The position numbers and the translations under genes were made by a program. From the NCBI GenBank assembly GCA_028710885.1, contig JAQTTG010000001.1, positions 372,001 to 436,000 on the forward strand: 64,000 bases of DNA. Reading direction: 5' to 3'. The notes beneath the pieces are model-generated. The model made no database searches and was not told where the DNA came from. It saw only the letters and a program-made list of their open reading frames with translations. Shown here piece after piece: positions 18,103 to 26,639 of the stretch. The number at the start of each line of letters is the position of its first letter. The first letter of the stretch is position 1. The stretch is from Sulfuricurvum sp. GTDB taxonomy: Bacteria; Campylobacterota; Campylobacteria; Campylobacterales; Sulfurimonadaceae.

Positions 18103-18773
18103 GCAAAAATGCAGCGGATATAAGTGTTCAACGCCTCAAAGAGTTCGCAGACGGAAATGAAACGTTCCAACAAACTTATTTTAAAAAGCATGAAACACAA
18201 CTACTTAGCCTAGTTAAAGAGGGACAAAATCCTCGTGCACTCTTTATTGGATGTTCAGACTCCCGAGTTATTCCCGATTTAATCATTCAATCTAGTCCTG
18301 GTGATCTTTTTGTCGTCCGAAATGTAGGCAATTTTGTTGCACCATACAAAGCCGATGAAGATTTCCATGCTACTGCAGCAGGGATAGAATATGCCGTATT
18401 AGCTTTAGAAGTTTCCGAAATCATTATTTGTGGACATTCACATTGTGGAGCAATCGAAGCACTTTATAAAACTTCATGTGATACTTCAATGATGCATACC
18501 GCTAAATGGCTTACTCTGGGTGAAAAAGCCAAAGCCATGGCAACAGTAGCATTAGGTGAAAATGCCGAACGTGAAGAGCTACTTCGAGCAACTGAGCATC
18601 TTTCAATTGTTACCCAGATTGAAAATCTTTTGACTTACCCTTATGTAAAAAGGCTAGTTGAAGATGAGAAATTATTTATTCATGGTTGGTATTACGATAT
18701 TGAGACAGGTGCGATTGAATACTATGATCCAGATAGCTATCAATTTCGCCCTCTAAGTGAATTAGCAGAATAA
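18093..18773 (+). CDS. Beta-class carbonic anhydrase
   Basis: Zinc enzyme for CO2 hydration, 226 residues. The zinc ligands and catalytic Asp-Arg dyad are visible: GCSDSRVIPD (about 53-62) and CGHSHCGAI (about 114-122). Starts with GTG, preceded by AGGGA seven bases upstream, overlapping the previous gene by ten bases. In CO2-fixing Campylobacterota this would feed the reductive TCA cycle and carboxylases. A strong terminator follows at 18785. Confidence 0.93.
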   Translation: MPLSKNAADISVQRLKEFADGNETFQQTYFKKHETQLLSLVKEGQNPRALFIGCSDSRVIPDLIIQSSPGDLFVVRNVGNFVAPYKADEDFHATAAGIEYAVLALEVSEIIICGHSHCGAIEALYKTSCDTSMMHTAKWLTLGEKAKAMATVALGENAEREELLRATEHLSIVTQIENLLTYPYVKRLVEDEKLFIHGWYYDIETGAIEYYDPDSYQFRPLSELAE

Positions 18774-18784
18774 ATCCTATAAAT

Positions 18785-18810
18785 ATTCCCGATAAAGTCG
18801 GGAATTTTTT
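18785..18810 (+). terminator. Rho-independent terminator
   Basis: Eight-base stem ATTCCCGA / TCGGGAAT (18785-18792 and 18798-18805) with a five-base loop, followed by a run of six T. Ends carbonic anhydrase transcription and touches the stop codon of the convergent permease gene. Confidence 0.85.
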
Positions 18811-19603
18811 ACCAATCTAAATATAAAAACAGTGATGATATAAAATAGTTGGCAATAAAAATTGCTACCGCCGAATAAACTACGGCATTAATAGTCGACT
18901 CACCAACTCCACGTGCTCCGCCGTTAGTATGATATCCGATATAGCTTCCAATCGAACTAACAATAAATCCAAAAACTGCTGCTTTAATCACACCCGTCAT
19001 TATGTCTCTAAATTCACCTAAACGCATTAAAGTTTCTTGATATGCAACAGGATTAATCCCCAACACTCCTGTGGATATGAGATACGCTGAACCGATCGCA
19101 ATAAAATCGAACCAAATAACTAATAGTGGCAAAGATATAACTGTTGCAATAATACGAGGCACAATCAAATATTCTTTCGAATTCACTCCTAAAATATCTA
19201 TTGCATCGATTTGTTCAGATACCCTCATCGTCCCAAGTTCAGCGGCCATAGCACTAATTGAACGTGATATAAGCATCAATGATGCAAACACAGGTCCTAA
19301 CTCTTTTACAATTGATAGAAATATCGTATAACCGATAAAATTTTCTATACCAAATTGATGAAATCCACTGTAAAGTTGAATTGCTTCAACCATCCCGGTA
19401 AAAAGTGCTGTAAGTGTTACAACACCCATACACCCGAATCCAATCACCTCAATCTGTGTCAATACAATTTTAGAACGCTTAATAGCACGTAAATAAAGTT
19501 TAAATAGATTGAGCTGAAATAGTATAAATACCCCAAAATTTTCTACTGTTCCGAGTATTTGTAAAAAAGGGCGCCCTATAGCACCCAATAACGATTGAAT
19601 CAT
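18809..19603 (-). CDS. MlaE-family ABC transporter permease
   Basis: 264-residue inner-membrane permease of the MlaE/YrbE family, part of ABC systems that move phospholipids between the membranes. Five or six hydrophobic helices; the family block ISRSISAMAAELGTMRVSEQIDAIDILG (read at about 112-139) is the conserved coupling region. The ATPase and MCE (MlaD-like) partners would be expected nearby but are not adjacent here. Divergent from fliL. Confidence 0.9.
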   Translation of the reverse strand: MIQSLLGAIGRPFLQILGTVENFGVFILFQLNLFKLYLRAIKRSKIVLTQIEVIGFGCMGVVTLTALFTGMVEAIQLYSGFHQFGIENFIGYTIFLSIVKELGPVFASLMLISRSISAMAAELGTMRVSEQIDAIDILGVNSKEYLIVPRIIATVISLPLLVIWFDFIAIGSAYLISTGVLGINPVAYQETLMRLGEFRDIMTGVIKAAVFGFIVSSIGSYIGYHTNGGARGVGESTINAVVYSAVAIFIANYFISSLFLYLDW

Positions 19604-19703
19604 ATACGTATCCTCATTTTAATCTTCTAAGTGTACTCAAATCAAACCTAAATTCAAAAGTTTCTCGCTACAATAAGCAATAAATTGTCCTAAGGAGCAA
19701 CGG

Positions 19704-20258
19704 ATGGCTGAAAAAGAGAAAGAAGAAAAAGCACCCGAAGAAGAGGGAAAGAAAAAGTCGAGCAATATGCTTTTGATCATTATTGTTGCAGTATTAGTTT
19801 TAGTATTGATTATTGGAGGCGTCGTTGCTTTTCTCATGATGGGAAATGAAGATGCTACTGCAAAAGAAGGTGCTACTGCAAAAAAAGAGGCACCTGCTAC
19901 TTCTGAGAAAGAAGCATCGGCTGAATCATCAGCTGGAAATGAAGAGACAACCGAAGTCGGTCTCATGTTTCCGCTGGAAACTTTTACCGTAAATTTACTC
20001 TCAGAGAGTGGACGACGATACCTGAAAGTGGAAATGAATCTCGAAATGGGTGGTGAAGAACTTAGTCCAGAGCTAGAAGAAAAAAAGCCGGTATTTAGAG
20101 ATATTATTATTCGCATCCTCTCTTCCAAATCACTCGAAGAGATTTCTACAATCAAAGGCAAAGAAAAACTCAAACAAGAGATTGTTCATGATCTAAATAC
20201 ACGTCTTAAAGATGGTAAAGTTAAAAATGTTTACTTCACCGATTTCGTGGTGCAATGA
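19704..20258 (+). CDS. fliL: Flagellar basal-body protein FliL
   Basis: Stator-associated inner-membrane protein, 184 residues. A charged cytoplasmic start (1-19) is followed by one membrane helix (about 21-46) and a linker rich in Ala, Glu and Lys (about 52-75). The conserved FliL domain begins at PLETFTVNLLSE and ends in YFTDFVVQ. AAGGAG lies six bases before the ATG. Overlaps acpS by four bases, an unusual pairing of motility and lipid genes. Confidence 0.92.
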   Translation: MAEKEKEEKAPEEEGKKKSSNMLLIIIVAVLVLVLIIGGVVAFLMMGNEDATAKEGATAKKEAPATSEKEASAESSAGNEETTEVGLMFPLETFTVNLLSESGRRYLKVEMNLEMGGEELSPELEEKKPVFRDIIIRILSSKSLEEISTIKGKEKLKQEIVHDLNTRLKDGKVKNVYFTDFVVQ

Positions 20259-20611
20259 TCGGCATTGACCTCATTAAAATCGATCGCATGAAACGCTTGA
20301 TCGAGCGTTTCGGCGATCGGGGATTACAGAAATTTTTATGTGATGAAGAGATTCAACTCATAAAAAATCATCGCAATGCTGCAGGTTTTTGGGCGGCAAA
20401 AGAGGCCTGTGCTAAAGCTCTCGGATGCGGTATCGGGCACGAATGCAGTTTCCACGATATCATCCTCTCTAAAACCCTAAAAGGGGCTCCACAAATCACC
20501 CTCACCTCAAAAGTAATCGATTCTTTCGGTATCACCGATGCCTCTGTATCAATCACTCATGATGGTGAATATGCCATTGCCGTCGTTGCATTGGAACATA
20601 CAAAAAGGTAA
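20255..20611 (+). CDS. acpS: Holo-[acyl-carrier-protein] synthase
   Basis: Transfers 4'-phosphopantetheine from CoA to ACP. 118 residues; the Mg-binding IGIDLIKIDRM (2-12) and the WAAKEACAKALG block (about 48-59) are the AcpS signature, with the C-terminal SVSITHDGEYAIAVV. Starts inside the fliL stop by ATGA overlap. Confidence 0.95.
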   Translation: MIGIDLIKIDRMKRLIERFGDRGLQKFLCDEEIQLIKNHRNAAGFWAAKEACAKALGCGIGHECSFHDIILSKTLKGAPQITLTSKVIDSFGITDASVSITHDGEYAIAVVALEHTKR

Positions 20612-20618
20612 AAAAGCA

Positions 20619-20921
20619 ATGGATTCATCTGAATTAATTTCGATCCAAAAATACGCGGCAAAAAACCGTCTCAGTATCCACACCGTTATCAAGAAGACAA
20701 TGACTGGGGAGATTCCGAGTGTGGTAAAAGAGGAGAATGGCAAAGAGGTAACCTATATTGTTATGAACTTTACATCCGTCCAACCACAGATTAATACAAA
20801 CGATACCGTACATGAAGAATATGAAATTGATTATAAAAAAGCGTACGAAGATTTGAACAAAGAGTATCTGATCCTCAAAACCAAATACGAAAGGCTATTA
20901 GCCGTACAGGGTAAAAATTAA
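20619..20921 (+). CDS. Hypothetical protein with HTH-like start and coiled-coil end
   Basis: 100 residues from MDSSELISIQKYA, seven bases after acpS. The first 45 residues (ISIQKYAAKNRLSIHTVIKKTMTGEIPSVV) resemble a short excisionase/MerR-like helix-turn-helix; the end (about 70-98) is a Lys/Glu/Leu coiled coil. Campylobacterota flagellar loci contain similar small proteins, but I do not recognise a named family. A longer in-frame start at 20538 would overlap acpS and is rejected. Confidence 0.65.
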   Translation: MDSSELISIQKYAAKNRLSIHTVIKKTMTGEIPSVVKEENGKEVTYIVMNFTSVQPQINTNDTVHEEYEIDYKKAYEDLNKEYLILKTKYERLLAVQGKN

Positions 20922-20922
20922 A

Positions 20923-21123
20923 TTACCCTCCCCCGACGAAATCGAGCAATTCAATCACATCACCCTCTTTTAAAATTGCATTTCCCCACGCATCTTGCTT
21001 CACGATCTCCATGTTTAGTGCGGAAGCCATAACACGTTCTTCCACGCCCAAAGATCGGATCAGATCAAGCATACTCGACCCCTCTGCCATCTCTCTCATT
21101 TCACCGTTAACTTTTACCTGCAT
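20923..21123 (-). CDS. thiS: Sulfur carrier protein ThiS
   Basis: Ubiquitin-like sulfur carrier for the thiazole ring of thiamine. 66 residues, beta-grasp pattern, ending FVGGG with the Gly-Gly needed for adenylation and thiocarboxylate formation (one extra Gly). Partners thiF, thiG and thiH are not in the window. Eight bases downstream of the ankyrin gene start region and read in the same direction. MoaD-like identity is less likely given its length and the NMEIV motif. Confidence 0.82.
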   Translation of the reverse strand: MQVKVNGEMREMAEGSSMLDLIRSLGVEERVMASALNMEIVKQDAWGNAILKEGDVIELLDFVGGG

Positions 21124-21131
21124 ATTCTCTC

Positions 21132-21641
21132 CTACATATAGAGTTTGATTATTTGCGCAACAACCAGATTTTTTTTTGCAATGGCAAAATCGTACGGTGT
21201 TGCTCCATCATTATTTTTCAAATATGGATTAGCTTTAGCTTTGAGCAAAAAATCGGTTACATCTTCATTGCCGCTAAATGCTGCCTGATGCAACGGAGTA
21301 ATCCCGTCATTGTTCGCGAGATTTACATCTGCCCCGTGCAATATTACAAAGGTGACCAGCTCAATATTTTTTTTCTTGACAGCCAAAATAAGCGGTGTAT
21401 TACCGTTAAAGTCTTGAGCATTGATATCCGCACCTTTGTCAAGGAGAAGTTGAAATATTTTCAAATCTCCCAATTTAATCGCCACATGCAGTGCGGTAAG
21501 TCCTGCTTCGTTTTGTTCATCAACATTATGATTTTGAAGATAATTTTGAATTTTTTCGATATTTCCATCGTATACCGCATCATGTAACATACCACCGTAA
21601 GCGATCATATAAGACAAACACAGTACCAATAACCCTCGCAT
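21132..21641 (-). CDS. Secreted ankyrin-repeat protein
   Basis: 169 residues with an N-terminal signal peptide (1-17). Four to five ankyrin repeats follow, with typical cores GLTALHVAIKLGDLKIFQLL, GNTPLILAVKKKN, GITPLHQAAFSGNEDVTDFL and GATPYDFAIAKKN, each about 33 residues apart. Periplasmic ankyrin proteins often pair with catalase or with a toxin as immunity partner; neither is adjacent here. Two bases after the methyltransferase gene ends. Confidence 0.85.
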   Translation of the reverse strand: MRGLLVLCLSYMIAYGGMLHDAVYDGNIEKIQNYLQNHNVDEQNEAGLTALHVAIKLGDLKIFQLLLDKGADINAQDFNGNTPLILAVKKKNIELVTFVILHGADVNLANNDGITPLHQAAFSGNEDVTDFLLKAKANPYLKNNDGATPYDFAIAKKNLVVAQIIKLYM

Positions 21642-21643
21642 CG

Positions 21644-22633
21644 TTATTCCTTGATGAACCGTATCATTTTAAATCTCTCTCCCATCAGTGACGGTGTGAT
21701 TAAAATTTTTACCTTTTCAAGCTCTTGAGCATAGATATCTTCACCGGCATGTTCTTTAAGCATCGCCAAAAGATCTAAAATCCCCATCTCCACCAAAGCG
21801 ACAAGCTGGGTAGCGTATTGAGTACACATGATCCCCTGTTCTTCAAAAGCTTCTTTAACATGAGAAAAATTAACATCATAAGTAATATCACTTTTTCCAA
21901 ACGCTTCACCAAGACTAAGTGCTTCATCAAATAATGGATAGGTTTGATGTTCCCGATAAACCCGAATCGAAAAATCACTTCGTGCCTCTAACTCTCCATA
22001 ATCAAAACTCATAAATTCAAATTTTTCTATACTCTTTGCGATAGATCCAGCAAATGCTTCATATCCTACTGCAATTTCACCACGATCTTTTTTATACTTT
22101 TCAGCATGTTTTACTAAATTAGGATCATCTATGTCAAAAATCACTTTATTATTTTCTACACGACCGATTTTTCCTTGATAGAATAATTCACAAGGAAAGG
22201 CATCAAAAATTTCATTTGCAATCAAAAAAGCCGATGATGCATTAATTTCACTCACATCTCGATAATGTTCTAATTTAACCGCATTTCCAAACGACTCTGT
22301 AAAATATTCTCTTTGATGATTTTGTAAAGAGTCAAAACGTTCAATAATTCCAAATCGAAGTGTTGAAAGCAATTCTGGACGTAATGTATGAAGAAATTCA
22401 ATAATATCTGCCAACAAATATCCGTGATGAGCTCCAATCTCACAAATCAAAGATTCCGTAGATAAAAATCCATCATCAATACGAGTAATGATGTGTTTAG
22501 CTATGGTTCCTCCAAAAAACTTTGAAGTGCTGACTGCCGTATAAAAATCCCCTTTTTTACCGATCGGACGATACGTAGCATAATACCCCTGCTCTGAATA
22601 GAGCCATTTATCCATAAACGTGCTAAATTTCAC
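21644..22633 (-). CDS. MidA/NDUFAF7-type SAM-dependent methyltransferase
   Basis: 329 residues of the DUF185/COG1565 family. The SAM site is the ICEIGAHHGYLLADIIEFL stretch (about 63-81). NEIFDAFPCELFY is the family's second hallmark, and MSFDYGELEAR follows. In eukaryotes NDUFAF7 dimethylates an arginine of respiratory complex I; the bacterial target is less clear. It starts two bases after argD ends, in the minus-strand run molybdopterin oxidoreductase - argD - this gene - ankyrin - thiS. Confidence 0.85.
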   Translation of the reverse strand: MKFSTFMDKWLYSEQGYYATYRPIGKKGDFYTAVSTSKFFGGTIAKHIITRIDDGFLSTESLICEIGAHHGYLLADIIEFLHTLRPELLSTLRFGIIERFDSLQNHQREYFTESFGNAVKLEHYRDVSEINASSAFLIANEIFDAFPCELFYQGKIGRVENNKVIFDIDDPNLVKHAEKYKKDRGEIAVGYEAFAGSIAKSIEKFEFMSFDYGELEARSDFSIRVYREHQTYPLFDEALSLGEAFGKSDITYDVNFSHVKEAFEEQGIMCTQYATQLVALVEMGILDLLAMLKEHAGEDIYAQELEKVKILITPSLMGERFKMIRFIKE

Positions 22634-22635
22634 TG

Positions 22636-23814
22636 TTACAGTGCCTTCATCGCTTTTTCTAAACGGACAAATCCTTCATCAATTTCCCCTTTAGTTATTG
22701 TGAGTGGAGGAAGAAAGCGAAGGGTATTACGTCCCGCCTTAAGGACAATAACCCCTTCTTCACGTGCTGCATTAATAATTTTACTCAGAGTATCCGCATC
22801 AACTACACGTAACCCGCGCATCATTCCTAGACCTACATGTTCCAAAAATATTGCTGGATGCATACTCGCAAATTTTGCCAATGAAGTTTCAAAATAAAGC
22901 AGTTGTTCATCCAATTGACCACTCTCTTTCATCTCTGAAAGAATATCAAGTACCTCATTGGCTGCAGCAGTAGCAAGATAATTTCCTCCAAATGTCGAAC
23001 CATGATCACCAGGAGCAAAAATATCTTTTTTAGAAGTCATTACAACTCCGATAGGGACACCACCACCCAGCCCTTTTGCCAATGTAATCACATCCGGTTC
23101 AATACCATAAAGGTTTGAAGCCAAAAATTCACCGGTACGATAGATTCCCGTCTGCACTTCATCTACCATCAATAAAATATCGCGTGACTTGAGAAAAGCA
23201 GCCAATGCTTGTACTTTCGCACGCTCTTGAGGCTGAACACCTCCCTCTCCTTGCACTAATTCAATCATTACGGCAACAGTATGATCATCAATAAGTGATT
23301 CGACTTCATCTATCGTTTTTGCATACACAAACCCATCAGGAAAAGGGCCGAAATAGTTATGCATCGATTCTTGACCTGTCGCTTTTAATGCAGTGATCGT
23401 ACGCCCGTGAAATGAATGATCCAATGTAATGATTTTATAGCGCTTCGGTTTCCCTTCTACCTCACCGTATTTTCGTGCGATTTTGATAGCCCCTTCATTC
23501 GCTTCGGCACCACTATTTCCAAAAAAACACTTCATATCATAACCACTAAGGTCTACAATTTTATGCGCACACACGGCTTGCGGTTCTATCAAATAGAGAT
23601 TAGACACATGAATTATTTTACTCACTTGTTCACAAATCGCTTTTGTTAAACGATTATTACTATGTCCAACACTGCATACCGCTATTCCAGCAGCAAAATC
23701 AATATACTCTTTTCCCTCAGAGTCAACTAAAACAGCATTTTTTCCTTCAACAAAACTAACATTTTGACGACCATATGTCGGCAAAACAAACTGATTAAAA
23801 TTTTCTGTTGTCAT
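22636..23814 (-). CDS. argD: Acetylornithine aminotransferase
   Basis: PLP class III aminotransferase of arginine synthesis. 392 residues; YIDFAAGIAVCSVGHSN near the start, FGNSGAEANEGAIKIAR (about 99-115) and the PLP-lysine block ITLAKGLGGGVPIG (about 242-255) are all intact. DEVQTGIYRTG holds the cofactor Asp. Its ATG overlaps the stop of the molybdopterin enzyme gene by four bases. Confidence 0.95.
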   Translation of the reverse strand: MTTENFNQFVLPTYGRQNVSFVEGKNAVLVDSEGKEYIDFAAGIAVCSVGHSNNRLTKAICEQVSKIIHVSNLYLIEPQAVCAHKIVDLSGYDMKCFFGNSGAEANEGAIKIARKYGEVEGKPKRYKIITLDHSFHGRTITALKATGQESMHNYFGPFPDGFVYAKTIDEVESLIDDHTVAVMIELVQGEGGVQPQERAKVQALAAFLKSRDILLMVDEVQTGIYRTGEFLASNLYGIEPDVITLAKGLGGGVPIGVVMTSKKDIFAPGDHGSTFGGNYLATAAANEVLDILSEMKESGQLDEQLLYFETSLAKFASMHPAIFLEHVGLGMMRGLRVVDADTLSKIINAAREEGVIVLKAGRNTLRFLPPLTITKGEIDEGFVRLEKAMKAL

Positions 23815-25544
23815 TTTTTTTCTACCTTTATTTTATGCTCTTGATACACCGCATTCTCTCCCTCATAACTGAGTAGACCAGGGGTCAAGATATTTACATC
23901 CGGTGTCCCTGAATAAATCAGTAAACAATCCAGACGTAACCTTTCATCATACTTTACTTCCATTTCAACAACGCCGCTTAATGATGAGAGAATCACTCTC
24001 TCTCCTTCAGAAAACCCTGCTTCAGGATGGAAATAAACACCTTCTGAACGATAAAATTGTGAATTAAGACTTTTGGATGACTTCATTGTTATGAAATAAT
24101 ATCCTTCTTCGTCATTGACATCCAAATCAATTTCATCCAAAAAAACAAATTCTCCATGCTCAAATCCATTTTCATAAGGAATGACCGGAGAATCTTTACG
24201 ATAACCAACCCCTTCAGCAAAAACAATTTGTGACCTAAAATATTCTAAATAATCCGATTCATTTTCAATTGGAAATGAAAATGCTTTACACAAGAATACA
24301 CTTAAATCATATTCAGATATACCTATCTCACTATTTAATATCTGTACCATCTCTTGAAACGTATAATCTCCGTATGAACTACGAAAATCCGATTTTTCCA
24401 AAAACGTTTTTGCTGGTATCACTAAATCCGACGCATAAGATGTCTCATTTTCATACAATCCAAAATAAACTCTAAATCCGGCTGAATCAAATGTTCTTCT
24501 AGTATGATTACTATTAGGCATTTGAGCGAGAGGATTACCACCTTGAACAAACACGCAATTATACTTTGAAAAATCAACCGTTGGTTTACTAATTCTATTT
24601 TTTATCGTTTGAAACGGGTTTGCCACCCCTTGCATTGAATTACCTAAATAGCTAACTCCACATCCCTGTTTTCCAAAAAGCCCTAAAACAGCTCCAAATC
24701 CATCGATTGAACGAATGACATCAGCACCATTTTGATATTTTTGAACTCCTACACCGACCAAGATTGCTGTCTTTTTACCTTGAATCATCTCTAGAATCAT
24801 GCCAATCTGTCCAAGAGTAACATTCATCATATCCAGTGTTGACTTTATCCTAACGGTTTGCGTCAACTCATAAAAATCACTGTATTCAGATGCAAATTTT
24901 TCCAAAAATTCCTGATCATGAGACCCTTCTATAATTGCAAAACGGGTCAATAATAAAGCTAAATGGAGATCATAATGAGGTTTAATCTGAATAAATAAAT
25001 CTGCTTTTTTTGCTATTGCTGTTCTTATCGGATCAATGACAATAATTTTTTTTCCTTTTACAAAAGGGAGCAAATGAGAATGTGTCACATGCGGATTAGA
25101 ACCCCAAAATATAACAACTTCACTCTCTCCAATCATATTAGGAGAAAGAAGATAATTTGAACCTCTTCCCAACATGATTCCAGCTTCTCCAGCCCCGTCA
25201 CACAACGACCCTGAAGTTCCAAAAGCATTAAGTTGAGCAAAAAAATGTTCACAGCTTCGCTGCATTAATCCCATATTGCCGCTCCCGCGATAATATAAAA
25301 CATGATCTGACTTCGATTCTTTTAGCTTCTCTTCCAATAAGATTAATGCTTCATTCATAGAAATATTTTTACCTTGAAATCGAGGTAATTCAATACGTTT
25401 GTGTTCATCATAATGATTCAAATGAGGACATAAATAACCATGTGTAATAGGATGAGTTTTATCCCCTTTGAGTTTTTGATTTTTATCAACCACTATACGG
25501 CATGCATCATAACAATCTAATGGACAAGCAGTATAAAAATCCAT
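23811..25544 (-). CDS. Short molybdopterin oxidoreductase with N-terminal [4Fe-4S] motif
   Basis: 577 residues of the DMSO-reductase/formate-dehydrogenase superfamily. The N-terminal cluster ligands are CPLDCYDAC (C7, C11, C15) and a fourth Cys in GYLCP (about 39). YRGSGNMG and FWGSNPHVTHSHLLPF mark the first MGD region, and FVQGGNPLAQMPN the second. No Tat signal, so cytoplasmic. It is shorter than formate dehydrogenase H or nitrate reductase and has no electron-transfer partner gene beside it. No Cys/SeCys ligand for Mo is obvious near 100-120 (GTSGSLCDGAGEAG offers one Cys). Substrate unknown. Confidence 0.85.
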   Translation of the reverse strand: MDFYTACPLDCYDACRIVVDKNQKLKGDKTHPITHGYLCPHLNHYDEHKRIELPRFQGKNISMNEALILLEEKLKESKSDHVLYYRGSGNMGLMQRSCEHFFAQLNAFGTSGSLCDGAGEAGIMLGRGSNYLLSPNMIGESEVVIFWGSNPHVTHSHLLPFVKGKKIIVIDPIRTAIAKKADLFIQIKPHYDLHLALLLTRFAIIEGSHDQEFLEKFASEYSDFYELTQTVRIKSTLDMMNVTLGQIGMILEMIQGKKTAILVGVGVQKYQNGADVIRSIDGFGAVLGLFGKQGCGVSYLGNSMQGVANPFQTIKNRISKPTVDFSKYNCVFVQGGNPLAQMPNSNHTRRTFDSAGFRVYFGLYENETSYASDLVIPAKTFLEKSDFRSSYGDYTFQEMVQILNSEIGISEYDLSVFLCKAFSFPIENESDYLEYFRSQIVFAEGVGYRKDSPVIPYENGFEHGEFVFLDEIDLDVNDEEGYYFITMKSSKSLNSQFYRSEGVYFHPEAGFSEGERVILSSLSGVVEMEVKYDERLRLDCLLIYSGTPDVNILTPGLLSYEGENAVYQEHKIKVEKK

Positions 25545-25659
25545 ATTACCTTCTCGCTAATAGAGTATTTTGATATTGTACTTTGAATGGACTTTATAAT
25601 TTAGTAAAAAAACCTCATGAATAGGATATGATTAAGCAATATAAATTATTGAGGTTATT

Positions 25660-26622
25660 ATGTCTCTTCTCGCACATGTCGACGCCGCCACAAATTTAGC
25701 CAAAAACAATGAAGTTCAACTATTAGTCTTTAAAATAGATGTATCAGAAGAATCGCCCTATTACGCGATCAATGTTTTCAAAACTCGCGAAGTAGTTGAA
25801 GCAAAACGTCATCATCTTACCCAAATTCCGGGAGCACACCCTTTATTAGAAGGAACAATCGTTTTACGTGAACTGCAAATTCCTATTTTAAATCTTCCCA
25901 AATGGCTTGGAGTAGAGCTTGATGATGCACATAAAAAAGCATCCAATCTTCTTATTTGTGACTTTAATGGGATAATAATAGGAATTCGTATTATGCTTGC
26001 CTTTCGGGTTTTGAAAAAAAACTGGAATGAAATGCATTCTCCTGATAGCTATCGCATGGGAAATGATGGATTGGTTATTAATGATACTCGACTCGATGAT
26101 GGAAGCTTATGTTTAGTTCTCGATTATGAAAAACTTTTAGCAGATGTTATTCCTCAAGCTATGGTAAACGTTGATGCTGCAGCTAATTCTTTGGCTAATA
26201 TTACTGTTCCAGAAAAACTTAAAAATGGAATTGTACTAATCGCCGAAGATTCTAAAACAGCACAACGTCATCTCAAACTAATATTTGAACACGCTCATAT
26301 TGCCTATCAAATTTTCAATAATGGGAAAGAACTGATAGATTTCATAGAACGTCATCCTAACCCTATGCTCATTCCTGCCATCATCACCGATATCGAAATG
26401 CCTGAAATGTCAGGATTTACGGTTATACAGCGTCTAAAAGGCAATCCGTTAACGAAAAACATTCCAATTATCGTAAACAGTTCCATGACGGGAGATAATA
26501 ACAAACGTGAAGCAGCAGGATTAGGTGCAGATGGATTTATTGATAAAACGAAAAGTGAAAATATTTTACCGTTGATTGTTGAAAAGATGGAAGATATGGA
26601 AATGAGACTTCTCCCAAGATAA
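25660..26622 (+). CDS. cheV: Chemotaxis coupling protein CheV
   Basis: 320 residues: CheW domain (about 15-165, with SPYYAINVFKTREVVE and VLRELQIPILNL) fused to a receiver domain (about 190-310). The receiver has ED at LIAEDSKTAQ, the phospho-acceptor Asp in AIITDIEMPEMSG and the Lys in ADGFIDKTKSE. Couples receptors to CheA and may buffer phosphate. Stands alone, flanked by a convergent gene. A hairpin overlaps its stop codon. Confidence 0.94.
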   Translation: MSLLAHVDAATNLAKNNEVQLLVFKIDVSEESPYYAINVFKTREVVEAKRHHLTQIPGAHPLLEGTIVLRELQIPILNLPKWLGVELDDAHKKASNLLICDFNGIIIGIRIMLAFRVLKKNWNEMHSPDSYRMGNDGLVINDTRLDDGSLCLVLDYEKLLADVIPQAMVNVDAAANSLANITVPEKLKNGIVLIAEDSKTAQRHLKLIFEHAHIAYQIFNNGKELIDFIERHPNPMLIPAIITDIEMPEMSGFTVIQRLKGNPLTKNIPIIVNSSMTGDNNKREAAGLGADGFIDKTKSENILPLIVEKMEDMEMRLLPR

Positions 26623-26630
26623 GGGAGAAG
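26608..26630. terminator. Hairpin between convergent cheV and pycB
   Basis: Perfect eight-base arms CTTCTCCC (26608-26615) and GGGAGAAG (26623-26630) with a seven-base loop that contains the cheV stop. No T-run of good length on either strand, so it may be a weak bidirectional terminator or a 3'-end protecting hairpin. Confidence 0.5.
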
Positions 26631-26639
26631 AGAGAAAAT

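Noticed and set aside
19637-20173. 178-residue minus-strand frame opposite fliL
   Set aside because: Ser/Phe-rich mirror of the Glu/Lys/Ala-rich fliL linker; fliL has a good ribosome site and conserved domain.
21132-21641. Repeats in the ankyrin gene as a DNA-level repeat or CRISPR
   Set aside because: The repeat is at protein level with about 33-residue period and diverged bases; no CRISPR-like array occurs in the window.
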